Shown: positions 10,931 through 21,473 of the stretch, in pieces
Layout of the letters: each line of letters starts with the position of its first letter
How positions within the stretch are numbered: position 1 is the stretch's first letter
Source: Onchidella celtica
Lineage: Eukaryota > Mollusca > Gastropoda > Systellommatophora > Onchidiidae
Reading direction: 5' to 3'
Assembly: GCA_963931925.1 (NCBI GenBank)
Contig: OZ007571.1
Coordinates: 57,929,478-57,993,477 of the forward strand
Length of the DNA stretch: 64,000 nucleotides
The notes under the pieces: model-generated
The model's database searches: none
The model's input: the letters and a program-made list of their open reading frames with translations, nothing else
Told to the model about the DNA's origin: nothing
Made by a program: the position numbers and the translations under genes

Positions 10931-12572
10931 GTACTATAAATGATTTGAGGTCTTTATTTTAGGAGGTTCGCTGCCCTTGGCATTTACACCTCACTTTACT
11001 TGTTTTTTTATTATTTCTTGTTCTGGCGGGGGGGGGGGGGAATAAAATGGATAAATTTTAATCTATTAATTTCAATTTTGCCCGGGCAGCGGCCTTTCGG
11101 CCTGCTCTTTACGATTTCCAACTGCCAAGGTATCTTTAACGTGCACACGGGCCCTCCGAATTTTTTCGTCCTTATCCGAGAAGACTAGGTACTCGATCCT
11201 ATCCTCCAATCTGTACTATAAATTGTTTTGAGGTCTTTATTTTAGGAGGTTCGCTGCCCTTGGCATTTACACCTCACTTTACTTGTTTTATTATTTCTTG
11301 TTCTGGCGCGGGGGGGGGGGTGGGGGGGGGGAGATGATATGGATAAATTTTAATCTATTAATTTCAATTTTGCCCGGGCAGCGGCCTTTCGGCCTGCTCT
11401 TTACGATTTCCAACTGCCAAGGTATCTTTAACGTGCGCAACGTGCACACGGGCCCTCCGAATTTTTTCGTCCTTATCCGAGAAGACTAGGTACTCGATCC
11501 TACCCCCCAATAGGACCAGGGACTTGAAAATATGAGAAAAATCCAATTTCCAAGAACTACTCGATCCTACCCCCCAATAGGACCAGGTACTTGAAAATAC
11601 GAGAAAAATCCACTTTCCAACATGCCTGCACTGCCCGGGTTCTACCCGGGTTTAGAACCCGGGACCCTTGGCATGAGAGGCGAGCACCTTGCCTCTAGAC
11701 CACCTTGTCCCTTATACTCCGTACTATAAACGATGATTTGAGGTCTTTATTTTAGGAGGTTCGCTGCCCTTGGCATTTACACCTCACTTTACTTGTTTTA
11801 TTATTTCTTGTTCTGGCGGGGGGGGGGGGGGGGGGAAGAGATGATATGGATAAATTTTAATCTATTAATTTCAATTTTTCCCGGGCAGCGGCCTTTCGGC
11901 CTGCTCTTTACGATTTCCAACTGCCAAGGTATCTTTAACGTGCGCAACGTGCACACGGGCCCTCCGAATTTTTTTGTCCTTATCCGAGAAGACTAGGTAC
12001 TCGATCCTACCCCCCAATAGGACCAGGGACTTGAAAATATGAGAAAAATCCAATTTCCAAGAACTACTCGATCCTACCTGGATCCGTACTATAAATGATT
12101 TGAGGTCTTTATTTTAGGAGGTTCGCTGCCCTTGGCATTTACACCTCACTTTACTTGTTTTATTATTTCTTGTTCTGGCGGGGGGGGGGGGGGGAGATGA
12201 TATGGATAAATTTTTAATCTATTAATTTCAATTTTGCCCGGGCAGCGGCCTTTCGGCCTGCTCTTTACGATTTCCAACTGCCAAGGTATCTTTAACGTGC
12301 GCAACGTGCACACGGGCCCTCCGAATTTTTTCGTCCTTATCCGAGAAGACTAGGTACTCGATCCTACCCCCCAATAGGACCAGGGACTTGAAAATATGAG
12401 AAAAATCCAATTTCCAAGAACTACTCGATCCTACCCCCCAATAGGACCAGGGACTTGAAAATATGAGAAAAATCCACTTTCCAACATGCCTGCACTGCCC
12501 GGGTTTAGAACCCGGGACCCTTGGCATGAGAGGCGAGCACCTTGCCTCTAGACCACCTTGTCCGTACTATAA
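10931..12572 (-). mobile_element. Tandem cluster of tRNA-derived SINE-like units
   Basis: Four units start with GTACTATAAA near 10931, 11211, 11721 and 12085, and a fifth GTACTATAAA closes the cluster at 12563. Each has the same order: TTGAGGTCTTTATTTTAGGA, a G-tract of 10-20 bases, CCCGGGCAGCGGCCTTTCGG, CTGCCAAGGTATCTTTAACG, then CCTTATCCGAGAAGACTAGG. Two units (ending near 11712 and 12562) also carry a tRNA-like head, readable on the minus strand as GTGGTCTAGAGGCAAGG (A-box-like) and GGGTTCTAAACCC (B-box-like). The SINE orientation is therefore minus. Unit lengths differ (about 280, 510, 365 and 478 bases) because some lack the head or carry an internal duplication. Confidence 0.75.
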
Positions 12573-13335
12573 ATAAATTTGGGTTTTTCTTATATGACAC
12601 AGAATCCACACCTTGTCTGCCATTATGGGTTTGACCTCATTATGCATAAACTCAGATATTAAATCCATTTCTCTACACATCTTACTTAAATTACATGATT
12701 TTCACTCAAACACGTTCGATTAACACTATAAGCCAACGATACAAGCCTTCTATTCGAAATAGGGCGATAAATATTCTTTTTGCAAAAAGTCTTAACTACA
12801 CACATGATTATATCTCCTTGCCCTTGACATTTTCTTGACTTTTGTCTACAAACCGGAAGCAGAAGTAGGAATCGATACCATTATATATTCTCCTTAAAGT
12901 GAATGTCACCACGGATTGAATACTTTCTCTTACTTTCTTGAAACTGTGAATCTTTTCACTTGCATTTAAATGAGGGTTTTTCTTCCTCTGGTTTATAAGT
13001 TTGACTAAAAATAAAATAGATCTAACAAAACATTAAAATGATTTCATAATAATTTTAAGTCTGACATTATAAGAAAGTCCCTATTTAGGATTCCAAATTC
13101 GATACCAGATAGACACATCCATTACCAAAGAGATGACCTCATCACCCTTACCACTGAAAAATCCCATAACTTCTAAATTATAATAAACGTCCTCAGTGTC
13201 GTGGCCAAACCGCCTATGTCATGGAAACCAAATTTTACAGTAGAAGGGAAAAACTTGTCACACTTGCTAGACCTCACCACCCTTAACACTAAAAATCCTA
13301 TAATCTCTAAATTATTATACTATTATTACATCGAT
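12573..13335. other. AT-rich spacer
   Basis: Low-complexity AT-rich DNA between the SINE cluster and the minisatellite. An imperfect duplicated phrase (GACCTCATCACCCTTACCAC near 13134, GACCTCACCACCCTTAACAC near 13270) occurs just before the minisatellite. No gene was seen. Confidence 0.5.
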
Positions 13336-16300
13336 GTTCAACTTGTCAGACTTGTGCCATGGGGTGATCGGACTTGTGGGGCAGACTTGTTGGACTTGTG
13401 CAGCAGACTTGTCTGACTTGTGTGGCGGACTTGTCATACTTGTCGAACCTGTGATCCGGACTTCTTGGACTTGTCAGACTTCTGCGGCGAACTTGTCTGA
13501 CTTGTTCTGCGGACTTGTCAGACTTGTGCAGCGGACTTGTCAGCCTCGTCAGTCTTGTGCCCCTGGCTTGTCAGACTAATGCGACAGACCTGTTGGACTA
13601 GTGCTGCAGATTTGTCGGACATCTATGGTGGACTTATCAGATATGTTGGACTTTGCGGACTTGTTCGGCAAACTTTGTTGGACTTGTGCGGTGGATTTGT
13701 CAGATTTGACATGAGTGTGCAGCCGGCATGTCAGACATGTCAAAGTTGTAAGGTGGGGTTTGTGCAGTGGATTTGTCGGACTTGTGTGGATGACTTGTTG
13801 GATTTGACATAGTTGTCAGACTTGTCGAAGCTGTTCGACAGACTTGTTGGACTTGACAAACTTGTCAGACTTGTGCAGTGGACATCAGCGCGGCTTTGTC
13901 GAATTTGTGCAACGTACTTGTTCGAACTTGCTCGTCAGACTTTTTCCGCCAACTTGGTATACTTTACTATCAGAGTTGTTGGAATTTTTTGGCCAACTTG
14001 TTGAACTTGTGCACCAGACTTTTCAAAATTTTGCCGCCAACTTGTTGGACTCCTGTGTCAGACCTGTCAGAATTTTTTGGTGAACTTGTTGGACTCGTGC
14101 ATCAGACTTGTTGGATTTTTTCGGCCAACTTCTTGAACTTGTGCATCAGGCTTGTCGGATTTCTTCGGCAAACTTTTTGGACTTGTCCATCGAATTTGTC
14201 AGATTTTTTTGGCCAACTTGTTGGACTCGTGCATTAGACTTGTTGGATTTTTTTGGTCAACTTGTCGGACTTGACAGACTTTTTTTGGCCAACTTGTTGG
14301 ATTTGTGCATCGAACTTGTCAAATGTTTTTTGGCCAACTTATTGGACTTGTGCCTCAGCCTTGTCGGATTTTTCAGCTTACTTCTTCAACTTTTGCATCA
14401 GACTTGTCGGACTTTTCGGCCAACTTACTAGACTTGTGCTGCGGGCTTAGATTTAGATTTTTGGGCCAACTTTCAGACTTGTGCGTTCAACTTGTCGCTA
14501 TTTTTTTGACCAACTTGTTGGACTTGCTTGTTGACTTGTCAGATTTTTATGGCCAACTTGTTGGACTTGTGCATCAGACTTATCAAACTTTGTTCTACAA
14601 CTTGGACTTGTGCATCAGACTTGTCGGACATTTTTGGCCAACTTGTTGGATTTGTGCGTCAGACTTGTCAAAAGTTTTAGCCAACTTGTCAGACTTGTGA
14701 GTCAGACTTATCGAAATTTTTCGGCCAGTTTGTTGGACTTGCCAGTCTGAATTGTCAGATTTTTTCGGCCAACATCCTGGACTTGTGGGTCAGACTTGTC
14801 GGATTTTTTGGCCAAGTTGTTGAATTTGTGCCCTGGACTTGTCAGATTCTTTGGCCAACTTATTGGATTTGTGCATTGGCCTTGTCGGATATTTTGGCCA
14901 ACTTGTCAGAGTTGTGCGTTTGACTTGTTGGAATTTTTTTTACCAACATGTTGGATTTATGTGCCAGACTTGTTGGATTTGTGCGTCAGAATTGTCAAAA
15001 TGTTTTGGGCAACTTGTTGGACTTGTGCGTCAGACTTATCAAAATTGTTTGGCCAACCTGTCAGACTTGTACGTCAGCATTGTCAGACTTTTTCGGCCAA
15101 CTTGTGCTATTTGTCTGCCAGACTTTTCCAAATTTTTTGACCAACTTTTATTGGACTTGTTCGTCAGATTTGTCCAAATTTTTTGGCCAACTTGTCAGAC
15201 TTGTGCATCAGACATGTCCGAATTTTCAGCCAACTTATTGGGCGTGTGCTTTGGACTAGTCAGACTTTTTTTGGCCAAATTGTTGGATTTGTGCATCGGA
15301 CTTGTTCGAATTTTTTTGCCAACTTGTTAGGCTTGTATGTCAGACTTGTCAAAATTTTTTAGCCAACTTGTTGAACTTGTGTGTCAAAATCTTTGGGCCA
15401 ACTTGTAAGATTTGTGTGTCGACTTGTCAAACTTTTTTGGGCAACTTTTTGGACTTGTGCATCAGACTTGTCAAAAAAATTTTGTCAACTTGTCAGACTT
15501 GTTGGAATTTTTCAGCCAATTTATTAGACTTATGCCTCAAACTTGTGAACATTTTTTGGCCAACTTCTTGGACTTGTCAGACTTTTTTCGGCAAATGTTT
15601 TGGATTTGTGCGCCAGACTTGTCAAAATATTTTGGCCAACTTGTCAGACTTGTGCGTTAAAATTGTCAGACATTTTCGGCCAACTTGCGCTATTTGTCTG
15701 TCAGACTTGTCAAACTTTTTTGGCCAACTCTCCAGACTTGTCAAAATTTTTTGGTCAACTTGTCAGACCTGTACTTCATACTTGCCAAATTTTTGTGGAC
15801 AACTGGTTGGACTTGTGTGTCAGACTTGTTGCAAATTTTTTGGCCAATTTGCCGGCTTTGAGCGTCAGACTTGTAAAAATATTTTAGTGAACTTGTTAGA
15901 CTTATCGCGATTTTTCAGCCAACCTATTGGACATGTGCGTTAGACTTGTCAGAATTTTCGCCCAACTTGTTCCATTTGTTTGTCAGACTTGTCAAAATTT
16001 TTGAGCCAACCTATCGTACTTCCGGGTCAGTCTTGTCGGAATTTTTTGGCCAACTTGTCGGACTTGTCGGAATTTTCCAGCCAACTTATTGGACTTTTGC
16101 ATCAAAGTTGTCAGAATTTTTCACCCAACTTCTTCGATTTCTTACACTTGTCAAAATTGTTTGGCCAACTTATCAGACTTGTTCGTCAGACTTGTCAAAC
16201 CTTTCTGGCCAACTTGTCAGACTTGTGCGTCAGACTTGTCAAAAGTTTTTTGGCAATTTGTCAAGATTTTTTGGTCAATTTGTTGGACTCATCGGAATTT

Positions 16301-17537
16301 TTCAGCCAACCTGTTGGACTTGTATGTCAAAGTTGTTAGAATTTTTTTGCCAAATTGTTGGATTTGTACATCGGACTTGTCGGATTTTTTCGTCCAACTT
16401 TTTGGACTTGTACATCAGACTTGTCTGAATTTTTCGGCCAACTTGTGCTTTGGACCTGTCGAACTTTTATGGCCAACTTACTGGGCTTATAGGTCAAACT
16501 TGTCAGACTTCTTTCGTCCAATTGTTCGATTTGTGTGTCAGATTTGTCAAGATATTTTGGCCAGTTTGTTGGACTTGTGTTTCAGACTTGTCAAGAACTT
16601 TTGGCCAACTTGTCGGACCCGTCAGACATTTTCAGTCAACTTGTTGGACTTGTTCGTCACAATTTTTTGGCCGAATTGTTGGATTTGTGCATCAGACTTA
16701 TCGGATTTTTTCGTCCAAATTAACTTTTTGGACTTGTTGGGTTTGTGGGTCACACTTGTCAAAATTTTTTGGCCAGGTTGTTGGACTTGTGCGTCAGAGA
16801 TGTCAGAATTTTCAGCCAACTTAATGGACTTGTGCGTCAGACTCGTCAGACTTTTGTTGGCCAAATTGTTGGATTTATGCATCGGACTTGTTTGAATTTT
16901 TTGGTCAACTTGTTAGACTTGTGTGTCAGATTTGTCAAAATTTTTTACCCAGCTTGTCGGACTTGTGTGTCTGACTTGTCAAAATTTTCCAGCCAACTTG
17001 TTAGACTTATGTGTCAAACTTGTCAAAATCTTTAGGCTAACTTGTTAGATTTGCGCATCACACTTGTCAAAATTTTTGGCCAACCTATCAGACTTGTGCA
17101 TTGGACTTGGTGGAATTTTTTGGCCAACTGGTTGAACTTGTGGGTCAGGCTTGTGAAAATATTTTGGCCAACTTGTTGGTCTTGTGCACGTGCAACAGAC
17201 TTGTCAAAATATTTTGGCCAACTTGTCAGACTTGTACGTCAGAATTGTCAGACTTTTTCAGCCAACTTGTGCTATTTGTCTGCCAGACCTGTCAAAATTT
17301 TTTGGCCCACTTATCAGACTTGTTCGTCAGACTGTCAAAAATTTTTGTTCAACTTGTCAGACTTGTCAAAAGTTTTTGGGCAACTTGTTGGACTTGTGCG
17401 TCAACTTGTCAAGACTTTTGGCCAACTTGTTGGACTAGTCGGAATTTTTCAGCCAACTTGTTGGACTTGTGTGTCAAACTTGTCAGAATATTTAGGCCAA
17501 CTTGTACTTTGGACCCGTTTGAATTTTTCGACCAACA
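13336..17537 (+). repeat. 4.2 kb GACTTGT minisatellite array
   Basis: The array is built on the heptamer GACTTGT. Up to about 13.9 kb it is a short-period repeat in which GACTTGT returns every 9-21 bases with CAGCAG/GCGGCG spacers. From about 13.98 kb the unit settles at about 45 bases, with TTTTTTGGCCAACTTGTTGG followed by ACTTGTGCATCAGACTTGTC and then AAAAT or GGAT. The units are diverged, not identical. The 45-base period is 15 codons and the forward strand rarely makes stops, so long apparent proteins rich in Leu, Cys, Phe and Trp appear in all forward frames. I treat them as by-products. No homogeneous unit or functional motif was recognised. Confidence 0.95.
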
Positions 17538-18848
17538 TAAGAGTTAACCAAAGAATTTTCTTTGATTACTTTTGCCGCACTGATATAATATTTTGTCTCT
17601 AGGCCGGTCGCTCTATAGTTTGTTACACAGATGTCCGTGTATGGATAGACATTGAACTTGGCACAAACCAGCACATGACGGTACACTTAAATATTTGATT
17701 TCGTCCAGAAACTGCTTCCGAGTTTCATATTCTGTGGAGCAAAACCTCGGAAATCACTGTAGTGTCATCAAGATCTTTTATTTTGTTTTGTTGTTGTTAG
17801 AACCGTTAAATATTCCCATAAAGTCCAAGACAAACTGTTCGCACTTATTATAAAAACGTACTGGTATTTAAGCCTACATCTTGCTACAGTGAGATATGAT
17901 CTCTCCTTTAGGAATATTCTTCTAGTTTTTGTGGACTGAAACTCCAAGTCTTCAGTGTCGAACAAAATGTTCTTCTCTTGACGTTAATGAATTGTGTCTC
18001 AGTAATTTTAAAGTAAGGTTAACTAAATTGTCTTCAAATGGTTTGGATATATATGCATCTTTCTATAATGTCAAAGTTAAAGGTGTCCAAGATTGGCTTT
18101 TTGGCCCTCTGTACTATCTTGATTCATACCTGACAGCTCGTTCTGGCAATTTAATATGAGTGTATGCGCAGGTGCTTTTCAGGGGGGAGTTTAAACAAAC
18201 TTGAAGGCTTTGTCTTTTAGCTTCGCATGCATGAAATTATATGTGCTCTCAGGGCAATTTTCTTTACTCTAGGATCATACTGTCGGGGCATATCCAGTCT
18301 GGTACTGTTTCAAACTTGTTTTCCTAGAACTGGTTCACAATATCTCACACTGATTGAGCTGTCAAGCAACCTCAAGGCTGAAAATTTGATTGCTTTGTTC
18401 AATGTAAACCGTTTTGAGGTATGCAAAGATGGGCAAAATCACGGTCATAGGTAACGAAAAAAGGGTCTTTGCGTTTATCTGAAATGTTTGGATTTGCTCT
18501 TATTCAGACATGTTTGGATTTGCTCTTATTCAGACATGACGAAATTTCTGTGCACACGGTAAAAATTCTGCTCTTTACCTCACTTTGCTTTCTGTTTTTT
18601 TGTTGTTTTTTCTTTTCACTTTTTACAAGTGAAAAAATAGTTTCTAGTCAAGACAAACAGGAGGCAATGCAAAATTTGGCCCAATTCATCAAGGCAAGCC
18701 CGAGATATTAAAGAAATTTGCAAACCGTATGTTTTAGAACGCACTACAGTCTTTTAACACTTTGTATTACTTCTTTTATTTATTAGCCTAGTTGCTAATT
18801 AGAAATAAAAATATAAATCAAATTTTAAAATTTGTAATTTAGACTCTA
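17538..18848. other. Non-coding DNA, possibly decayed repeats
   Basis: No gene was recognised. A frame at 17929-18159 and another at 18227-18454 look faintly protein-like but have no motif I can name and no splice context. A duplicated phrase (GTTTGGATTTGCTCTTATTC) occurs twice near 18487 and 18513. Confidence 0.35.
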
Positions 18849-19049
18849 TTGACAAATATTACAGGATTTTTGGATAAATTAGGGGGCAAAAAAAGCAGAG
18901 GTAGACAAAAGAATAACATATTTAGGGAGTTTGAACAGATGGGGGACAGGGAAAAACCAGGACAATATATGGGCTTTTTGAGAGCATCGGAGCAGAGGAA
19001 TGAGTGGCGAACCATGATCATCGATATCTGTACCAGATCCGGCACTTGG
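18849..19049 (+). pseudogene. LINE C-terminal remnant
   Basis: A frame reading GFLDKLGGKKSRGRQK and later FLRASEQRNEWRTMIIDI, then CTRSGTW, matches the conserved tail of many LINE polyproteins (a GGKR.RGR block followed by A.DR..WR.MI.D). Nothing of the polymerase core is present upstream, so this is a 5'-truncated insertion. It is followed by a short GA run and a C-tract. Confidence 0.65.
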
Positions 19050-19617
19050 AGAGAGAGAGAGAGACAGCTGGTTCCCCACACACAGATCTATTTAATGTAC
19101 ACAATGCACAGTTCCCGCCCTCCCCCCCCCCCACCCCGTCATTTCAAGGTTATAGTGCACTTTTCGCGGCACTTTAGACTCTTACAGCCGAGTAGGCCTA
19201 AGGTGCTGTACTCTTGAAAAAAAATGAATTCACATCAGCCTTGAGATAATTAATATTTTCGCACCGTTTTGTGAACAAAGTGCAGCACAGTGCTCCAGAC
19301 AGGGAAGTTACAGAGTTTTGCCGTGCACGTAGAAATTTTGTTTTCACCGTTTTGTTGCAGACGTAGTCACTTCTTTTTTCCCTCTAAAGTCCAAGGGAGG
19401 TAAAAAGCCGGTAATTTGTCGTTTCCGGTTGAATTTCCCAGGCTTAATAAATCTGTGTGTTGTGGTAAGAGAATTGAACACTTTTATTAGACCCGTATGG
19501 CATTGTATTTGCATTAATGTTGTCATTATTGTATGACCGGCACAATTTGTTGACACTAATGGCAGCGAAGAATTGGAATACTGATTGGCATTATTTTTCA
19601 AATGAGAGAAAGAATAG

Positions 19618-19845
19618 ACTAGATCTAGATCTAGATTCTAGATCTAGACTAGATCTAGAGTCTAGATTCTATCTAGAATCTAGACCTAGAGATCTAGAAT
19701 CTAAAGTAGATCTAGATCTAGATCTAGACTCTAGATCTAGTAAAAAGAGTTCAAACACAAATTGTGTTTTTTGAAGCATCCAGACTAGATCTAGAATCTA
19801 GATTAGATCTAGATCTAGAGTCTAGATCTCGTCTAGATCTAGAGA
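19618..19845. repeat. Palindromic AGATCT/TCTAGA hexamer repeat
   Basis: Two blocks (about 19618-19742 and 19783-19845) of the self-complementary hexamer CTAGAT with single-base slips. Smaller pieces of the same repeat lie near 19963-19983, 31529-31546, 39658-39766, 40728-40738 and 41101-41170. Being its own reverse complement, it can fold into hairpins. Confidence 0.9.
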
Positions 19846-20366
19846 TTGTCTACCGCTGTGTTTTGTGAAGATTCACCAATTTCACTTTCACTTCAGTGAT
19901 TGTTCAGGTTCAACAAGTTTCTTTTTTTTTTTTGTCGAGGCTATAGCCTATATTACTGTATTAGATCTAGAGTCTAGATCTAGTATTGGGCATTGAAAGA
20001 TCGAGAATTCAGACAATGAATAACAATAATCACGACATTCACGTCACAGCAGAATTTATGTGGGAAGCATTACCAACTCCAGATGGCCTCGCTTGTATTC
20101 ACGGATGGATTTTTGGTTTTCTGTGATTTTTATTTAGGAAGAGTTGCTTTAGGTCACAATTCTGGCATGTTTTGTCGAATAATTAAGCTCTTCAGTAAAT
20201 CAGAGTTCATTGGATAAGATGGCTTGGGAGTAATGCATGGTGTTTCTTATGGTAATGATGTCTTTTTTTAAAGAAATACTTGGCTATCGTATCCTCAGTA
20301 GCAGTAGAGAGACCCTGCTTAGTAATGCATTTTAGTCTTACTCAGGTGCCTCGGTGGCAGGCTAGT

Positions 20367-20425
20367 AAGTAAACTCACCTGCCGAGTTGGTAAGGGGGTT
20401 TCGAATCTCTGCAAGAGCTGACTTT
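20367..20425 (+). repeat. tRNA-like SINE head, diverged
   Basis: It carries an A-box-like TGGCAGGCTAGTAAG and a B-box-like GGTTTCGAATCTC about 35 bases later, followed by a T-rich stretch. A functional tRNA fold is not evident; a SINE fragment is more likely. Confidence 0.4.
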
Positions 20426-20950
20426 TTTTTTGTTACTTTTTTTTTCTGCTTTTCCCCCCACTGATGACTGTTGCTTTGCTCCAGAGTAGGCTATAAAAGT
20501 ATGACTAGGACTTTTTTTTTTTAGATGAATTAGGCAATTTTGTTCACAGAGAAAGTCAGGCAGAGCAAATAAAAATGAACTAAACTTCCATGCAAACAAA
20601 AAAGTAATAAAACAAAACATGACATATAACCTGAAGCAGAAGACCCCCAAAATATGTTTTCAGTAAATACAGAATAGATCCTGATTACTGTAGAGAGATG
20701 AGGTTTTCAGTTCACACTGACTGAAAGAAATCATTTACTTGTTTAAAATTTGATAGAGTTTACATATTTTTATTTCTGATTAGCAGCTGTCCTGTTCAAT
20801 GAACACGAATAAATAAAAGAAGTAATCTGGAGCACATTAGTAATGATCAGTTTCCCCATGACATCAATTTGGCAAAATCCTTAGGAAAAAAAATGATTCC
20901 TAATAATATAATTATAACGAGCTCACTAGGTTTAAAAAAAAAAAAAAAAA

Positions 20951-21044
20951 GCTCCGGTGTGGGATTGAACCCAAGACAGAATGAACCCATAGTTTAGTCT
21001 CCGACTGATAACCGCAGATGCTAATCATTGCGCCACTGCAGACC
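20951..21044 (-). repeat. tRNA-like SINE head
   Basis: On the minus strand, TGGCGCAATGATTAGC (A-box-like) is followed after about 45 bases by GGGTTCAATCCC (B-box-like). The spacing suits a tRNA with a long variable arm. The lack of a proper acceptor stem suggests a SINE head, not a tRNA gene. An A-tract borders it at 20933-20950. Confidence 0.45.
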
Positions 21045-21473
21045 ACGATTGGCTGAATCATAGGAACTTTTCCATAGTAGTCATCACAAAATCAAGAAAC
21101 CCCCCCATCTGCAAGTAAGATCAGGAAACCTCCAGAAAACACTTAATGGAACAAGAATGAGAAAAGATACATTCACAATGAAAATGATTTTTAAGAACTT
21201 GAAAGAAATGGAATACTAACCCTATTCCCAATTCAAACCTGTTGTCAGCCCCTTAATTCTATCCATACTCCAGCCCTTCAACTCAAGATTTACAGGATTT
21301 GGTAGTTTCCCCTAATGTGGAAATAGTTAAACTCTTGGTTTCTGTCTAGATTCAATCAGTGGCTCATGAAAGCTAAAAATTATTATATTAATAATCTTAA
21401 TGTTCATGCAGCAAACACTTGTTCATCAACAGAGCTTAATTGAACATCCATCCCCAGTACACAAAATATCACC

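Noticed and set aside
13980..17537. CRISPR-like array (regular repeats of about 45 bases)
   Set aside because: The units are contiguous and diverged with no unique spacers, and the genome is eukaryotic.
13537..17602. Many Leu/Cys/Phe-rich frames of 60-270 codons
   Set aside because: They overlap in several forward phases and follow from the 45-base period of the minisatellite; no start context or splice pattern favours one.
17929..18454. Two short forward frames after the minisatellite
   Set aside because: No conserved block could be named; they may be decayed repeat sequence, but that could not be supported.
20951..21044. Functional tRNA gene on the minus strand
   Set aside because: A- and B-box-like motifs are present, but a paired acceptor stem and terminator are not; a SINE head is more likely.
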